Of a stretch of 64,000 nucleotides of DNA, positions 27,243-35,091 are shown one piece after another (within the stretch, counting starts at the first letter, position 1; every line of letters starts with the position of its first letter). Location of the stretch: contig OZ244066.1 of assembly GCA_965215545.1 (NCBI GenBank), positions 744,001 through 808,000 of the forward strand. The letters run 5' to 3'. This DNA comes from MPNP01 sp965215545 (lineage in GTDB: Bacteria; Pseudomonadota; Alphaproteobacteria; Rhodobacterales; Rhodobacteraceae). Below the pieces are notes generated by a model, which ran no database searches, was not told the DNA's origin, and was given only the letters and a program-made list of their open reading frames with translations. Both the position numbers and the translations under genes were made by a program.

Positions 27243-27812
27243 TTATGACGGGTGGACCGTTTGGCTCAGTCCAAAGGCATCTTCGGTGAGATAACCCCGA
27301 TCCGGACTAATGGGAACACGGGCAGTCAAGGGAGTCGGGGAGTCAGAAGGATGGCTCGGATACCTCCTGAAATCCCAGGAACTTCTCAACACATTCATCT
27401 CTGGAGAGTCCAAGGAGTTTGAGGGGTCCCCATCGCAATATTCCAACAACGTCAAGTCCAGATCAAGGACCATGTCCCGGGACTTCTTTTTCAGGCTGGA
27501 CCTGGTCTTTGTAGAGCGAACATTCCTGTGGCATATATCCCCACTTGTGGAGGGCTCCCGCGTGAGATGACATTCGCCGGGGAGCGCGTCCGACTTGATA
27601 TACCAAAGGACTGGAGGGGTTCCGGCTGTTTGCTTGTAGAACCTTTCAATATGCAGGCATTCTTGCTGACTATGCGCAATGGCACAGTCTCGGTCAAAGA
27701 CAGAAATCCCACCTGTCCCTGAAGACTCACTGAAGGCAATGCTCTTGAATCTTTTTTTGTGTTCGCAGAATTCTTCCGGGTGGAGTAATCGAACCAACTC
27801 CTTGGTCGCCAT
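27243..27812 (-). CDS. Unrecognised protein B of an AT-rich three-gene cassette
   Basis: This 189-residue product starts MATKELVRLLHPEEFCEHKK and continues RFKSIAFSESSGTGGISVFD, CLHIERFYKQTAGTPPVLWY and SGDICHRNV. The spaced Cys and His (DRDCA, QECLHIERFY, GECH, DICHRN) could bind a metal. I do not recognise it. It overlaps the preceding gene by 320 bases in another frame, and the B frame looks the more protein-like there. The last 60 residues look less constrained, so the natural stop may have been lost. Base composition is lower in GC than the surroundings, a sign of transfer. Confidence 0.55.
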   Translation of the reverse strand: MATKELVRLLHPEEFCEHKKRFKSIAFSESSGTGGISVFDRDCAIAHSQQECLHIERFYKQTAGTPPVLWYIKSDALPGECHLTREPSTSGDICHRNVRSTKTRSSLKKKSRDMVLDLDLTLLEYCDGDPSNSLDSPEMNVLRSSWDFRRYPSHPSDSPTPLTARVPISPDRGYLTEDAFGLSQTVHPS

Positions 27813-28210
27813 TCCAATCCTCCCAGAAATTTTTTCAGACCGTCCAGATCTTGGCCTTCTTTCTCAACCTCGAGATTACCCTCATTTTCCAACACAACAT
27901 TAAGTCGATCGTCAGGGCGGCAAGTCACATCAACCGTCTGCTCGCCATAATATCCAGACACCAAGACAGACCCATCAACGCATGGAAAGACTCCCGTCGC
28001 TTCTGCCTCGTTGAGCGCAAAGATGTCATGAACGCAAAGGGCGAACGTGACTGTACTGGCTTCGAACTTAACACCTTCCCCATAGCGCCATCCTGTGGGC
28101 AGATTCAGAAACGAGTTGATCCGCTTCTTTGTCTTCTCAAAGGAGGCCTGTTGCTTTGAAATATCAAAACGGAAGTCCGGTGCGGAGATTGCAATACTTC
28201 TCATTCTCAT
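27491..28210 (-). CDS. Unrecognised protein A of the AT-rich cassette
   Basis: The first 135 residues look like a genuine globular protein: FEKTKKRINSFLNLPTGWRY, GEGVKFEASTVTFALCVHDI, VFPCVDGSVLVSGYYGEQTV, NEGNLEVEKEGQDLDGLKKF. From about residue 140 the frame becomes Ser/Arg/Pro-rich and overlaps gene B, suggesting that A normally ends earlier and that a frameshift or lost stop extends it to 239 residues. ATG 28210 overlaps the stop of gene C by 4 bases (ATGA). No family is recognised. The A-B pairing with tight overlaps suggests that the products act together. Confidence 0.55.
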   Translation of the reverse strand: MRMRSIAISAPDFRFDISKQQASFEKTKKRINSFLNLPTGWRYGEGVKFEASTVTFALCVHDIFALNEAEATGVFPCVDGSVLVSGYYGEQTVDVTCRPDDRLNVVLENEGNLEVEKEGQDLDGLKKFLGGLEWRPRSWFDYSTRKNSANTKKDSRALPSVSLQGQVGFLSLTETVPLRIVSKNACILKGSTSKQPEPLQSFGISSRTRSPANVISRGSPPQVGIYATGMFALQRPGPA

Positions 28211-28449
28211 CCTTGCGTTTCGCCCGCTGGATAGATTTGAACATTCATATTGCCCGAAAAGTTGTAGATTGGTTTGCCGTCTTCGTCTGTGTCGTCCAAC
28301 TTCAAAACTTCTGTTGCTGAATACTTGATCCGAATTTCGGTTCCATCCTTCAATCTCAGAGACGTGATGGGCTCGTTGGCCAAAACAATATCCATGACGG
28401 TCGCGCCTTGCTGCCCGTCCGGTCCGTCAACCGTTTTTCGTATCGGCAT
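28207..28449 (-). CDS. Unrecognised small protein C of the AT-rich cassette
   Basis: From ATG 28449 this is an 80-residue acidic protein: MPIRKTVDGPDGQQGATVMD, then VLANEPITSLRLKDGTEIRI, KYSATEVLKLDDTDEDGKPI and a C-terminal NFSGNMNVQIYPAGETQ. The upstream AAAGGATATTTCC carries AAGGA at a fair distance. The beta-rich pattern suggests a small single-domain protein such as an immunity or antitoxin component, but this is not demonstrated. It is the first gene of the C-A-B set. Confidence 0.5.
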   Translation of the reverse strand: MPIRKTVDGPDGQQGATVMDIVLANEPITSLRLKDGTEIRIKYSATEVLKLDDTDEDGKPIYNFSGNMNVQIYPAGETQG

Positions 28450-28829
28450 GGAAATATCCTTTTGAAACTTGAATCCCCAGTATAAGTTCGAAGGCAGCGC
28501 ATTTCCATCCCAATGAGCAATTGGGCTACGGCCATCGCTACATCTAACCCTCCCCTTTCGCCCGCATCGTCTCCGCCGCCCCCTCGACAAACCCGGCCCG
28601 AACCCTGAGGCCGTCGTATCCCGATGGAGAGTCTGCAGGACGATCTCCAGCATCATGGCGGACAATCAGCAACGTACTTGTGGCGAGTTGGGTCCTTGCA
28701 CCAGTCCTGCAATGGGTCTCCGTTTGGACTTAAAACCATCGTATAAGCATCCATGTTCCAAGGGGAGCCATCCTTTACAACCAGAAACTCACCAGCAACT
28801 GATCATTCCAGTCCTTGCCCTCTCTGGGG
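28450..28829. other. Gap between AT-rich cassette and IS256 fragment
   Basis: The left part probably contains the promoter of the C-A-B cassette. The rest is GC-rich debris, including an Arg/Gly-rich frame around 28550-28660 that may be another transposase scrap. No gene is recognised. Confidence 0.3.
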
Positions 28830-29000
28830 CGCCGGGCGAAGGTCCTCCGGCTGGTCTGGACCCTGGACGATCCCGCGCAGGTGGAGAGGCGGCTCTGCAA
28901 CCTCGCCCGCCGCTTGGAAGACGATGCCCCGAATGGGAGCCGCACCATCCTTGCGTATCTTGATGCGATCCTGACGCTCGTGCGGCTGGGCCGGCTTGCG
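28830..29000 (+). pseudogene. IS256-family transposase fragment
   Basis: The + strand reads KVLRLVWTLDDPAQVERRLC, NLARRLEDDAPNGSRTILAY and LDAILTLVRLGR. This is the segment of IS256-type transposases with pattern 'lRqAw.ldda..Ae..L.nLArrLE..aPg.a..ileglde.ltv.rLglp' that lies just before the last catalytic Glu. No more of the gene is present. Together with the element at 25728-27091 it brackets the AT-rich cassette. Confidence 0.6.
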
Positions 29001-29161
29001 GTGCTGGACAGCAGGGGGAGACGGAGCAATTGCCGGATCGCGCAGCAGGTGACGAGGCCGGGGCCGCCTCGAAATGGCGCGGGGGATTTTATTCTGCAAC
29101 TTGAAATTTGATAATCCGGACTGCTATGCGCAACAAGGCATGGAACGGGTTGAGAGCACAT

Positions 29162-29797
29162 ATGATCGCAAATAGGAAAACGACCGCACCGGGTCGTGCC
29201 GTGCAGGATGCCGATCAGGCCAGCCAGACGCTGGCCAACAATGCACGGACCTTGCGAAAAGAGCGCGATCTCAGTCTTGATGAGCTGTCTCGCGCGAGCG
29301 GACTGTCAATCTCGACACTCTCGAAGATCGAGAACCGTCAAATTTCTCCAACTTTCGATACTCTCGTGGCGCTTGCAACTGGGCTTGATGTCGGCGTTGG
29401 CACATTGCTGGCGCCGATCCAGGCATCACAGACCATCGGTCGTCGCTCCATCTGCCGCGCCGGGCAAGGCACGGTGCACACAACAGAAGTCTACGACTAC
29501 AATTTTCTGTGTACCGAAATCAGGAACAAGAAGTTCACACCGCTACTGGCAACACTGAAAGCCGACACGATCGAAGCATTTGCAGCCTTGTCGCAACATG
29601 ACGGTGAAGAATTCTTCTATGTGCTTGACGGAGAGGTGGAATTGCATACCGACCTCTACGAACCCACCCGGCTGGTCGCTGGTGATTGCGTGTATTTCGA
29701 CAGCACAATGGGACACGCACTGGTTGCGGCGAAGGTCGACACACGGGTGATCTGGGTCAGTTCCTCAACTGAGTCCATGAAAGAGGTGGCGCCATAA
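29162..29797 (+). CDS. XRE-family regulator with C-terminal cupin
   Basis: From ATG 29162 the protein has 211 residues. The helix-turn-helix is at about 23-77: NNARTLRKERDLSLDELSRA, SGLSISTLSKIENRQISPTF. The cupin_2 domain occupies the second half: LSQHDGEEFFYVLDGEVELH, YEPTRLVAGDCVYFDSTMGH. This architecture is typical of regulators sensing a small metabolite and controlling adjacent amino-acid or peptide catabolism genes, so it is a candidate regulator of the Hyu/racemase island. A decayed second regulator of the same type lies at 31938-32512. Confidence 0.88.
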   Translation: MIANRKTTAPGRAVQDADQASQTLANNARTLRKERDLSLDELSRASGLSISTLSKIENRQISPTFDTLVALATGLDVGVGTLLAPIQASQTIGRRSICRAGQGTVHTTEVYDYNFLCTEIRNKKFTPLLATLKADTIEAFAALSQHDGEEFFYVLDGEVELHTDLYEPTRLVAGDCVYFDSTMGHALVAAKVDTRVIWVSSSTESMKEVAP

Positions 29798-30086
29798 CCA
29801 TACGCAGCCGTTGGTGCGGACAGTCTGGAAACACTTCCCGGTTGGAACACGTTTGCAGTTGCCCAGATCCCGGGCCACAAACTGCCGCGCACGACTGTCG
29901 GAGAATGCAAAGATCGGCAGCATCGCATGTCGGCGCTACGGCATCACACAGTTGCCGCCAGAAACCTCCCGAACAGGAATCGGAACACTGTGACCGCCGC
30001 ATTGTCCACTGGCGGGATGGGTCTCGCCAATGGTGCGGCACCGTTTCCGGTCCTGGCGTTCTGTTCGGTCCGAGGATCATGCGGTG

Positions 30087-30560
30087 ATGGTGGGCATTGG
30101 CACCGACGCCCTGGATGCGTTATCGGCCCGGGGTCGGGTGACATCGGACACTCTCTGGTCACAGTTGGCATGAGACCCCGGACGATGTCACGACCCTGGT
30201 GATCACCCACGCGCATCTGGACTCTGTTGGTGGCATGATGCGGGGGAGCCTGCCTGAACGCTGAAGTCGTCCTTGTCCAGACCGAGCATGACTTACGGGA
30301 CGATGTCGACATCATATCCGAGTCTCCGGCAGATGCGCGGGGCGTCCTCGATTTGGTGCAATCCACCATTGCGCTTCACAAGTTTCCAGGTGCGGTGGAT
30401 CGGTGATGGTGCAGAGACTGTATCCGATATCCGACTGGAACTGGCGCCAGGGCGCACCCCGGGGCACTCAACCCTGCACGTTGATGCCGGGGACCGTGGT
30501 GAATTTGCGAGGCTTGCAGACATCGTACACAGCGCGGCCCGGCAAACGGTATGACCGGAA
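30087..30560 (+). pseudogene. Metallo-beta-lactamase-fold hydrolase remnant
   Basis: In shifting frames one reads VIGPGSGDIG, PDDVTTLVITHAHLDSVGGM, AEVVLVQTEHDLRDDVDIIS, LVQSTIALHKFP and DIRLELAPGRTPGHSTLHVD. This is the order of an MBL-fold hydrolase (lead-in strand, H-x-H-x-D metal box, GHTPGH-type box). At least two frameshifts or stops interrupt it, and the metal box has DS where DH is expected. It is not functional. It may have been part of the catabolic island. Confidence 0.65.
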
Positions 30561-30762
30561 ACCGGATTTGTGTTTTGATGTCGGTCCTGCACAGCCTCCC
30601 GTTGCCTGTCCGGAGTTCGGTCGTTTCCTGCGAAAAGGAGATCCATTGGGCCATGTTCCGTCAAGCTTGGCATGATCCTGCACCGGTGACACTGTGGGGG
30701 GCGGCATCGCTCGATCGTGTCTGCCGCGGTTTTCGCGACACCTTGATGGAACGCAATCGGCC

Positions 30763-31809
30763 TCACGCCCAGATATCTCCAACCATAAAGCCCCTCTGGA
30801 AGGGGTCAGACGGATCAAGCAGATGTTGGCTCATGCCGGTGATCCAACCCCGGCCCGAAAGGCTGGGTACAATCGCGTCATAGGGGCCAACCTTCGCGCT
30901 GCCCTCAATACGACCGGTAAACGTCGTCCGCAGGGGGCCCGCGTTAATGTAGTCCTGACCCTGTCCAATCTGCCCCTTGGCATGCAGCACAGCCATCTTG
31001 GCACAGGTGCCCGTTCCGCAGGGCGACCGATCCAGCGCACCCGTGATGCCACCCGGAACAAACGCTCCACCGGACACGCAAGCGGCACTGATCCCGTCAT
31101 GCCCTTCCCCGTCCGGTGCTGCGGTCAGCTGCGAGATCGTGGGGCCTGCAAATTCCGCAATCTCAGGATGCGTGACGGGAAATTGTTCGGCGCCGGCTGC
31201 CCGCATTGCCTCGCAAGCGCGCACGATCTGCGCACCTTCCCGGGCAGTCAGGGCTAGGCCAAACTGCGCCGCATCGGCGATGACATAGAACATGCCGCCC
31301 CAGGCAATATCGGCAATGATCTTGCCATAATCGGGCACATCCAACTCGATATCCAGATGCATCGCAAAGGCTGGAACGTTCAGAAACTCGACACGTTCGA
31401 CCTTGCCATCCTTGCATGTCGCCTTGATCTGGATCAGTCCGGCCGGGGTTTCGAGCGTCAGATGCGTGACGGGTTCCTGCATCGCGATCACTCCGGTTTC
31501 AAGCAGAACGGTCGCGACACAGATCGTGTTGCTTCCCGACATCGGCGGGTACTCGGCTTGTTCCATGATAATGAAACCGGCATCCGCCTCTGGATGGCTG
31601 GACGGTACGATTGCATTGCAGCACAACGCCGGGTTGCCACGGGGTTCCTGCAGCATCAAGGTGCGGACATCATCGTGGTGCGCTTGCATATACAGCATTT
31701 TGTCCTTGACCGAAGCGCCCTTTAGCCGCGGCAAACCGGCGGTGATCACGCGGCCCCCTTCGCCCTCGGCATGAGCCTCTATCGCGGTGATAACTCGACT
31801 GGTGCGCAT
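30763..31809 (-). CDS. Proline racemase family enzyme (hydroxyproline epimerase/dehydratase type)
   Basis: ATG 31809 has AGGGAG 8 bases upstream and gives 348 residues, normal for the family. Members racemise or epimerise proline or hydroxyproline or dehydrate 3-hydroxyproline, using two catalytic thiol positions. Here the first motif is PPMSGSNTICVAT, with Ser at the position usually held by Cys. The second, SPCGTGTCAKMAVL, keeps Cys. EAHAEGEGGRVITAGLPRL and ALCCNAIVPSSHPEADAGFI are also typical. The Ser/Cys combination makes a 4-hydroxyproline epimerase or related activity more likely than true proline racemase, but the substrate cannot be fixed. The gene is divergent from the GAF-HyuA-HyuB operon. 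Confidence 0.88.
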   Translation of the reverse strand: MRTSRVITAIEAHAEGEGGRVITAGLPRLKGASVKDKMLYMQAHHDDVRTLMLQEPRGNPALCCNAIVPSSHPEADAGFIIMEQAEYPPMSGSNTICVATVLLETGVIAMQEPVTHLTLETPAGLIQIKATCKDGKVERVEFLNVPAFAMHLDIELDVPDYGKIIADIAWGGMFYVIADAAQFGLALTAREGAQIVRACEAMRAAGAEQFPVTHPEIAEFAGPTISQLTAAPDGEGHDGISAACVSGGAFVPGGITGALDRSPCGTGTCAKMAVLHAKGQIGQGQDYINAGPLRTTFTGRIEGSAKVGPYDAIVPSLSGRGWITGMSQHLLDPSDPFQRGFMVGDIWA

Positions 31810-31901
31810 GGATTGTCTCCCTATGTCTCCCATCTCAGGCGTACATACGAGATGACAGGACGGTTTACGGCCCGAAAGGTTTTTGTATGACTACAATCGT
31901 C

Positions 31902-31925
31902 TTGACAATGCTTGGTATTTGTCAA
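31902..31925. promoter_or_regulatory. Candidate operator, TTGACAA-N10-TTGTCAA
   Basis: A 7+7 perfect inverted repeat with a 10-base spacer lies in the divergent region between the racemase gene and the decayed regulator/GAF-Hyu operon. The left arm also looks like a -35 box (TTGACA) on the + strand. It is a plausible site for an XRE-cupin regulator. Confidence 0.4.
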
Positions 31926-31937
31926 CACTCTTCGGCC

Positions 31938-32512
31938 ATGCCAAGGACCGCAGCCGCCGCTTTGTCACTGCACCCAGCTGCCCTTGGAAGCAAACTGCGC
32001 AGGTGCCGCAAGGAATTGAAGCAGGCGCTGGAAGCCGCTGTGAAAACGCCGGAGGTCACCACGGGCTTTGTCAACCAGGTCGGACACAACATCACCCCAC
32101 AGCCGCTCGCCTCGCTCACGACTGAGGCCGAGGCTCTGGACGCCCACATTCCCGGGGTTTGCGACCCACGCCCAAAGCCGGATCAAACCAGACGCGCCAG
32201 GATGCGGGACGTCCAGACTTCGCCCGGTAGGGGTTTCGTGCTCAAGCGAATGTCGACAGCCTTTCCCGACAATATGGTGAACTTGTTGCTGGTGCTTTCT
32301 TCAGCCCACACCCAGGTTGAGGACATGAGCCGCGATGGCGAAGACCTCTGCGACGTGATTGACGAAACCCGGGCGATAAAGATTGACAGTGCCTGCACCA
32401 CGCTCGGAATGGGAGAGTCGATCCACTTGAACGGTTCACCGTCATTCCATCATGAACGAAGCCGACAACCGCGTCACCGTGCTGCGCATCAACACAATTT
32501 CGCTGTTTGACG
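31938..32512 (+). pseudogene. Decayed XRE-cupin regulator
   Basis: From ATG 31938 the frame resembles a helix-turn-helix regulator: LHPAALGSKLRRCRKELKQA, VTTGFVNQVGHNITPQPLAS, LTTEAEALDAHI. A cupin-like half follows: STAFPDNMVNLLLVLSSAHT, MSRDGEDLCDVIDETRAIKI, LGMGESIHLNGSPSFHH. Near 32445 the frame shifts, and the expected ending (NRVTVLRINTISLFDG) is read in another frame. Several core positions of the HTH are unusual (KQALEAAVKTPE). It is probably inactive, leaving the regulator at 29162 as the only intact one of this type. Confidence 0.65.
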
Positions 32513-32533
32513 GGATCCGCGAAGGAGACGAGG

Positions 32534-33022
32534 ATGGTGAACACGATGGCGAATGCTCTGGCCGCACCCGACCCCACGGAACCCACCTTCATGGCACTGC
32601 GCCAATTGGCTTACGACCTGCCTGATCTCAAACAGTTCACCTTGATGGCGTTTGATCAGGCGCGAGGCGTTGCACAGAGGATTTATTCGGATGATCCCGG
32701 ACCATATCCGGTTGGTGGCGCAAAACCCATCCTTCCGAATGCCTGGACCGAAACGGTTCTGGTGCGACACGAAACCCATATGGGCAATTCGATCAAGGAT
32801 CTGGCCACGGTGTTTCGGGACCGGGAAAAGATCCAATCGCTGGGGCTGGCAAGCTGTCTGAACCTGCCCATTGTCGTTGGAGGTCACGTTGTCGGAACAC
32901 TGAATTTCCTGAGTGTTGCCGGGCATTTCACGGCAGACAGGGTGCGTGCGGCGAATGACTTCAAACTCCCCGGTGCTGTGGCCTTTTTGCTGACCGCCCG
33001 GGCAACAGGGTCACCAACATGA
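32534..33022 (+). CDS. GAF-domain protein
   Basis: ATG 32534 is preceded by GAAGGAGACGAGG and gives 162 residues. The C-terminal half has the GAF signature LGLASCLNLPIVVGGHVVGT, LNFLSVAGHFTADRVRAAND. The first part contains LKQFTLMAFDQARGVAQRIY. GAF domains bind small molecules. In Hyu-type clusters a small stand-alone GAF protein often precedes hyuA, and its exact role is unknown. The stop overlaps the hyuA start (ATGA), so it is coupled to the hydrolase subunits. Confidence 0.8.
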   Translation: MVNTMANALAAPDPTEPTFMALRQLAYDLPDLKQFTLMAFDQARGVAQRIYSDDPGPYPVGGAKPILPNAWTETVLVRHETHMGNSIKDLATVFRDREKIQSLGLASCLNLPIVVGGHVVGTLNFLSVAGHFTADRVRAANDFKLPGAVAFLLTARATGSPT

Positions 33023-35088
33023 GCAAAACGATGCGCCGTGTCGCCACTGATGTGGGCGGCACCTTCACCGATCTTGTCGCCTTTGAGGTCGGCACCGATG
33101 GCGGTCTGACAATCACGACCGCCAAATCCGACACCACACCGCCGAATTTTGAGGTTGGCGTTCTGAGCGTTCTGGAAAAGGGCAACATTGATCCGGCCTC
33201 CGTTGACTTCATGGCCCATGGGACCACGGTGGTGATCAACGCGCTCACTGAGCGCAAGGGCGTGTCGGTGGGCCTGATCACGACGGAAGGCTTTCGGGAT
33301 GTTCTGGAAATCGCACGCGGCAACCGGCCCGATTTCTTCAACCTGAACTTTTGGAAACCCGTCCCTTTCGTACCGCGCCATCTGCGGACCGAGGTGCCTG
33401 GGCGGATGACCTATCACGGGGCGGAACGTGCGCCGCTGGATCTGTCGGGTCTGCCTGCAATCCTTGATGCGTTCCGCGCCGAGGATGTGAAGGCCATCGC
33501 CATCTGCCTGTTGCACGGATATGCCAACCCGGCCCACGAACAGGCCGTGCTGGCCGAGGTGGTCCGACTTTGGCCCGAGGTCTCGGCTGTGGCTTCACAT
33601 CAAATCACCCGGGAGTGGCGCGAATATGAACGCACGAACACCACTGTCTTGTCGGCCTATGTGCAGCCGGTTGCCGCTCGCTATCTGAGCCGACTCGACA
33701 GCGGCTTGAAATCGCTCGGTTTGCCGAAATCGCCCTACATCATGCAATCCAATTGCGGCATCGACAGCCTTGAGGCAACCTCGGCCATTCCCATCACCAT
33801 GGTCGAGAGCGGACCCGCCTCGGGCTTCTGGGGCGCGGCAGAACTTGGCAAACTGATCGATGAGCCAAATCTCCTGGCACTCGACATTGGTGGGACGACC
33901 GCCAAATGTTCGCTTATCGAGGGGGGCGAGGTCAAGATCATGACCGATTACTGGATCGAGCGCAGCCGCAAATCGGCAGGCTACCCGATCATGGTGCCGG
34001 TCGTCGACCTGGTCGAGATCGGCAATGGGGGCGGCTCGATCGCGCGGGTCAATGACTTTGGCAAGTTGCATGTGGGACCGCAATCGGCAGGCGCGCTGCC
34101 GGGCCCGGCGGCCTATGGCAAAGGCGGGACAGAGGCGACAACGACGGATGCCAACCTCTGGCTTGGCCGGATCAACCGGGAGTATTTCTGCGGCGGCGCG
34201 ATCAAGGCGGATATGGCCGCCACAGAAGCCGCGCTGAATGCTTTGGCCGCCAAGCTGCGTGTCCCGGTTGATGAGGCCGCGCGCGGCATCGTGCGCATCG
34301 CCAATGACAACATGGTCAACGCTTTGAAACTCGTCAGCCTCAACCGCGGCCATGACACGCGTGATTTCACCCTATTGGCCTTTGGTGGTGGTGGTGGGAT
34401 GCACGCCGTAGCTTTGGCGCAGGAATTGCAGATCAGGAAAGTGATCGTGCCCGCTGCGGCCAGTGTCTTTTCCGCTTGGGGCATGATGATGAGTGACCTC
34501 AGGCGTGACTATTTCGCCACACGTCTGATGGACATCGACACCGGTGCCGGTGCCCGCATCGAGGAGGTTTTTGCCCGAACCGAAGCCGAGGCTCGCGCGA
34601 CGTTTAAGGCCGAGGGCGTGGAGGATGACAGGATCAATTTCCTGCGCTACGGCAGGTTCCGATATCAAAATCAGGAACATACCACGGAGGTACCGATGGC
34701 AGGCACCATGACCGACGCCGCTCTTGATGCGATCACCGAGGAATTCCATGCACTTTATGAAAAGGAGTATACCTACCGCCTTGATGCGCCGGTCGAGATG
34801 GTCGGCATTCACATGGTCGCCCGGGCCGAGGTGGGCAAGCTGCAAATGACGCCCGCCGACCTTGGCCCGGCAGATGCGGACGGTGCTCGCAAGGGCACGC
34901 GCGTGGTGGATTATGCACTGGAAGGCACCCATGAGGCCGCGATCCTTGACGGCAACGGGCTTGTGCCCGGCATGGTCTTCGGTGGCCCGGCCATCGTCGA
35001 GGACAGCGGTTCGACCGTGGTGATCCACCCGGGCAATCGGGTATCCGTCGATGCCTACCGCAACATCCATATCGAACTGGGGGGTTGA
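33019..35088 (+). CDS. hyuA: Hydantoinase/oxoprolinase subunit A (first copy)
   Basis: The 689-residue protein begins RRVATDVGGTFTDLVAFEVG, the ASKHA-type phosphate-binding loop of HyuA. It contains HGTTVVINALTERKGVSVGL, ITTEGFRDVLEIARGNRPDF, SGPASGFWGAAELG, LALDIGGTTAKCSLIEGGEV and FGGGGGMHAVALAQEL. With HyuB it forms an ATP-dependent amidohydrolase that opens cyclic amides such as 5-oxoproline, hydantoin or N-methylhydantoin. The substrate cannot be predicted from sequence alone. It is followed 3 bases later by hyuB. Base usage appears less GC-biased at third positions than in the conjugation blocks. Confidence 0.92.
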   Translation: MSKTMRRVATDVGGTFTDLVAFEVGTDGGLTITTAKSDTTPPNFEVGVLSVLEKGNIDPASVDFMAHGTTVVINALTERKGVSVGLITTEGFRDVLEIARGNRPDFFNLNFWKPVPFVPRHLRTEVPGRMTYHGAERAPLDLSGLPAILDAFRAEDVKAIAICLLHGYANPAHEQAVLAEVVRLWPEVSAVASHQITREWREYERTNTTVLSAYVQPVAARYLSRLDSGLKSLGLPKSPYIMQSNCGIDSLEATSAIPITMVESGPASGFWGAAELGKLIDEPNLLALDIGGTTAKCSLIEGGEVKIMTDYWIERSRKSAGYPIMVPVVDLVEIGNGGGSIARVNDFGKLHVGPQSAGALPGPAAYGKGGTEATTTDANLWLGRINREYFCGGAIKADMAATEAALNALAAKLRVPVDEAARGIVRIANDNMVNALKLVSLNRGHDTRDFTLLAFGGGGGMHAVALAQELQIRKVIVPAAASVFSAWGMMMSDLRRDYFATRLMDIDTGAGARIEEVFARTEAEARATFKAEGVEDDRINFLRYGRFRYQNQEHTTEVPMAGTMTDAALDAITEEFHALYEKEYTYRLDAPVEMVGIHMVARAEVGKLQMTPADLGPADADGARKGTRVVDYALEGTHEAAILDGNGLVPGMVFGGPAIVEDSGSTVVIHPGNRVSVDAYRNIHIELGG

Positions 35089-35091
35089 CAC

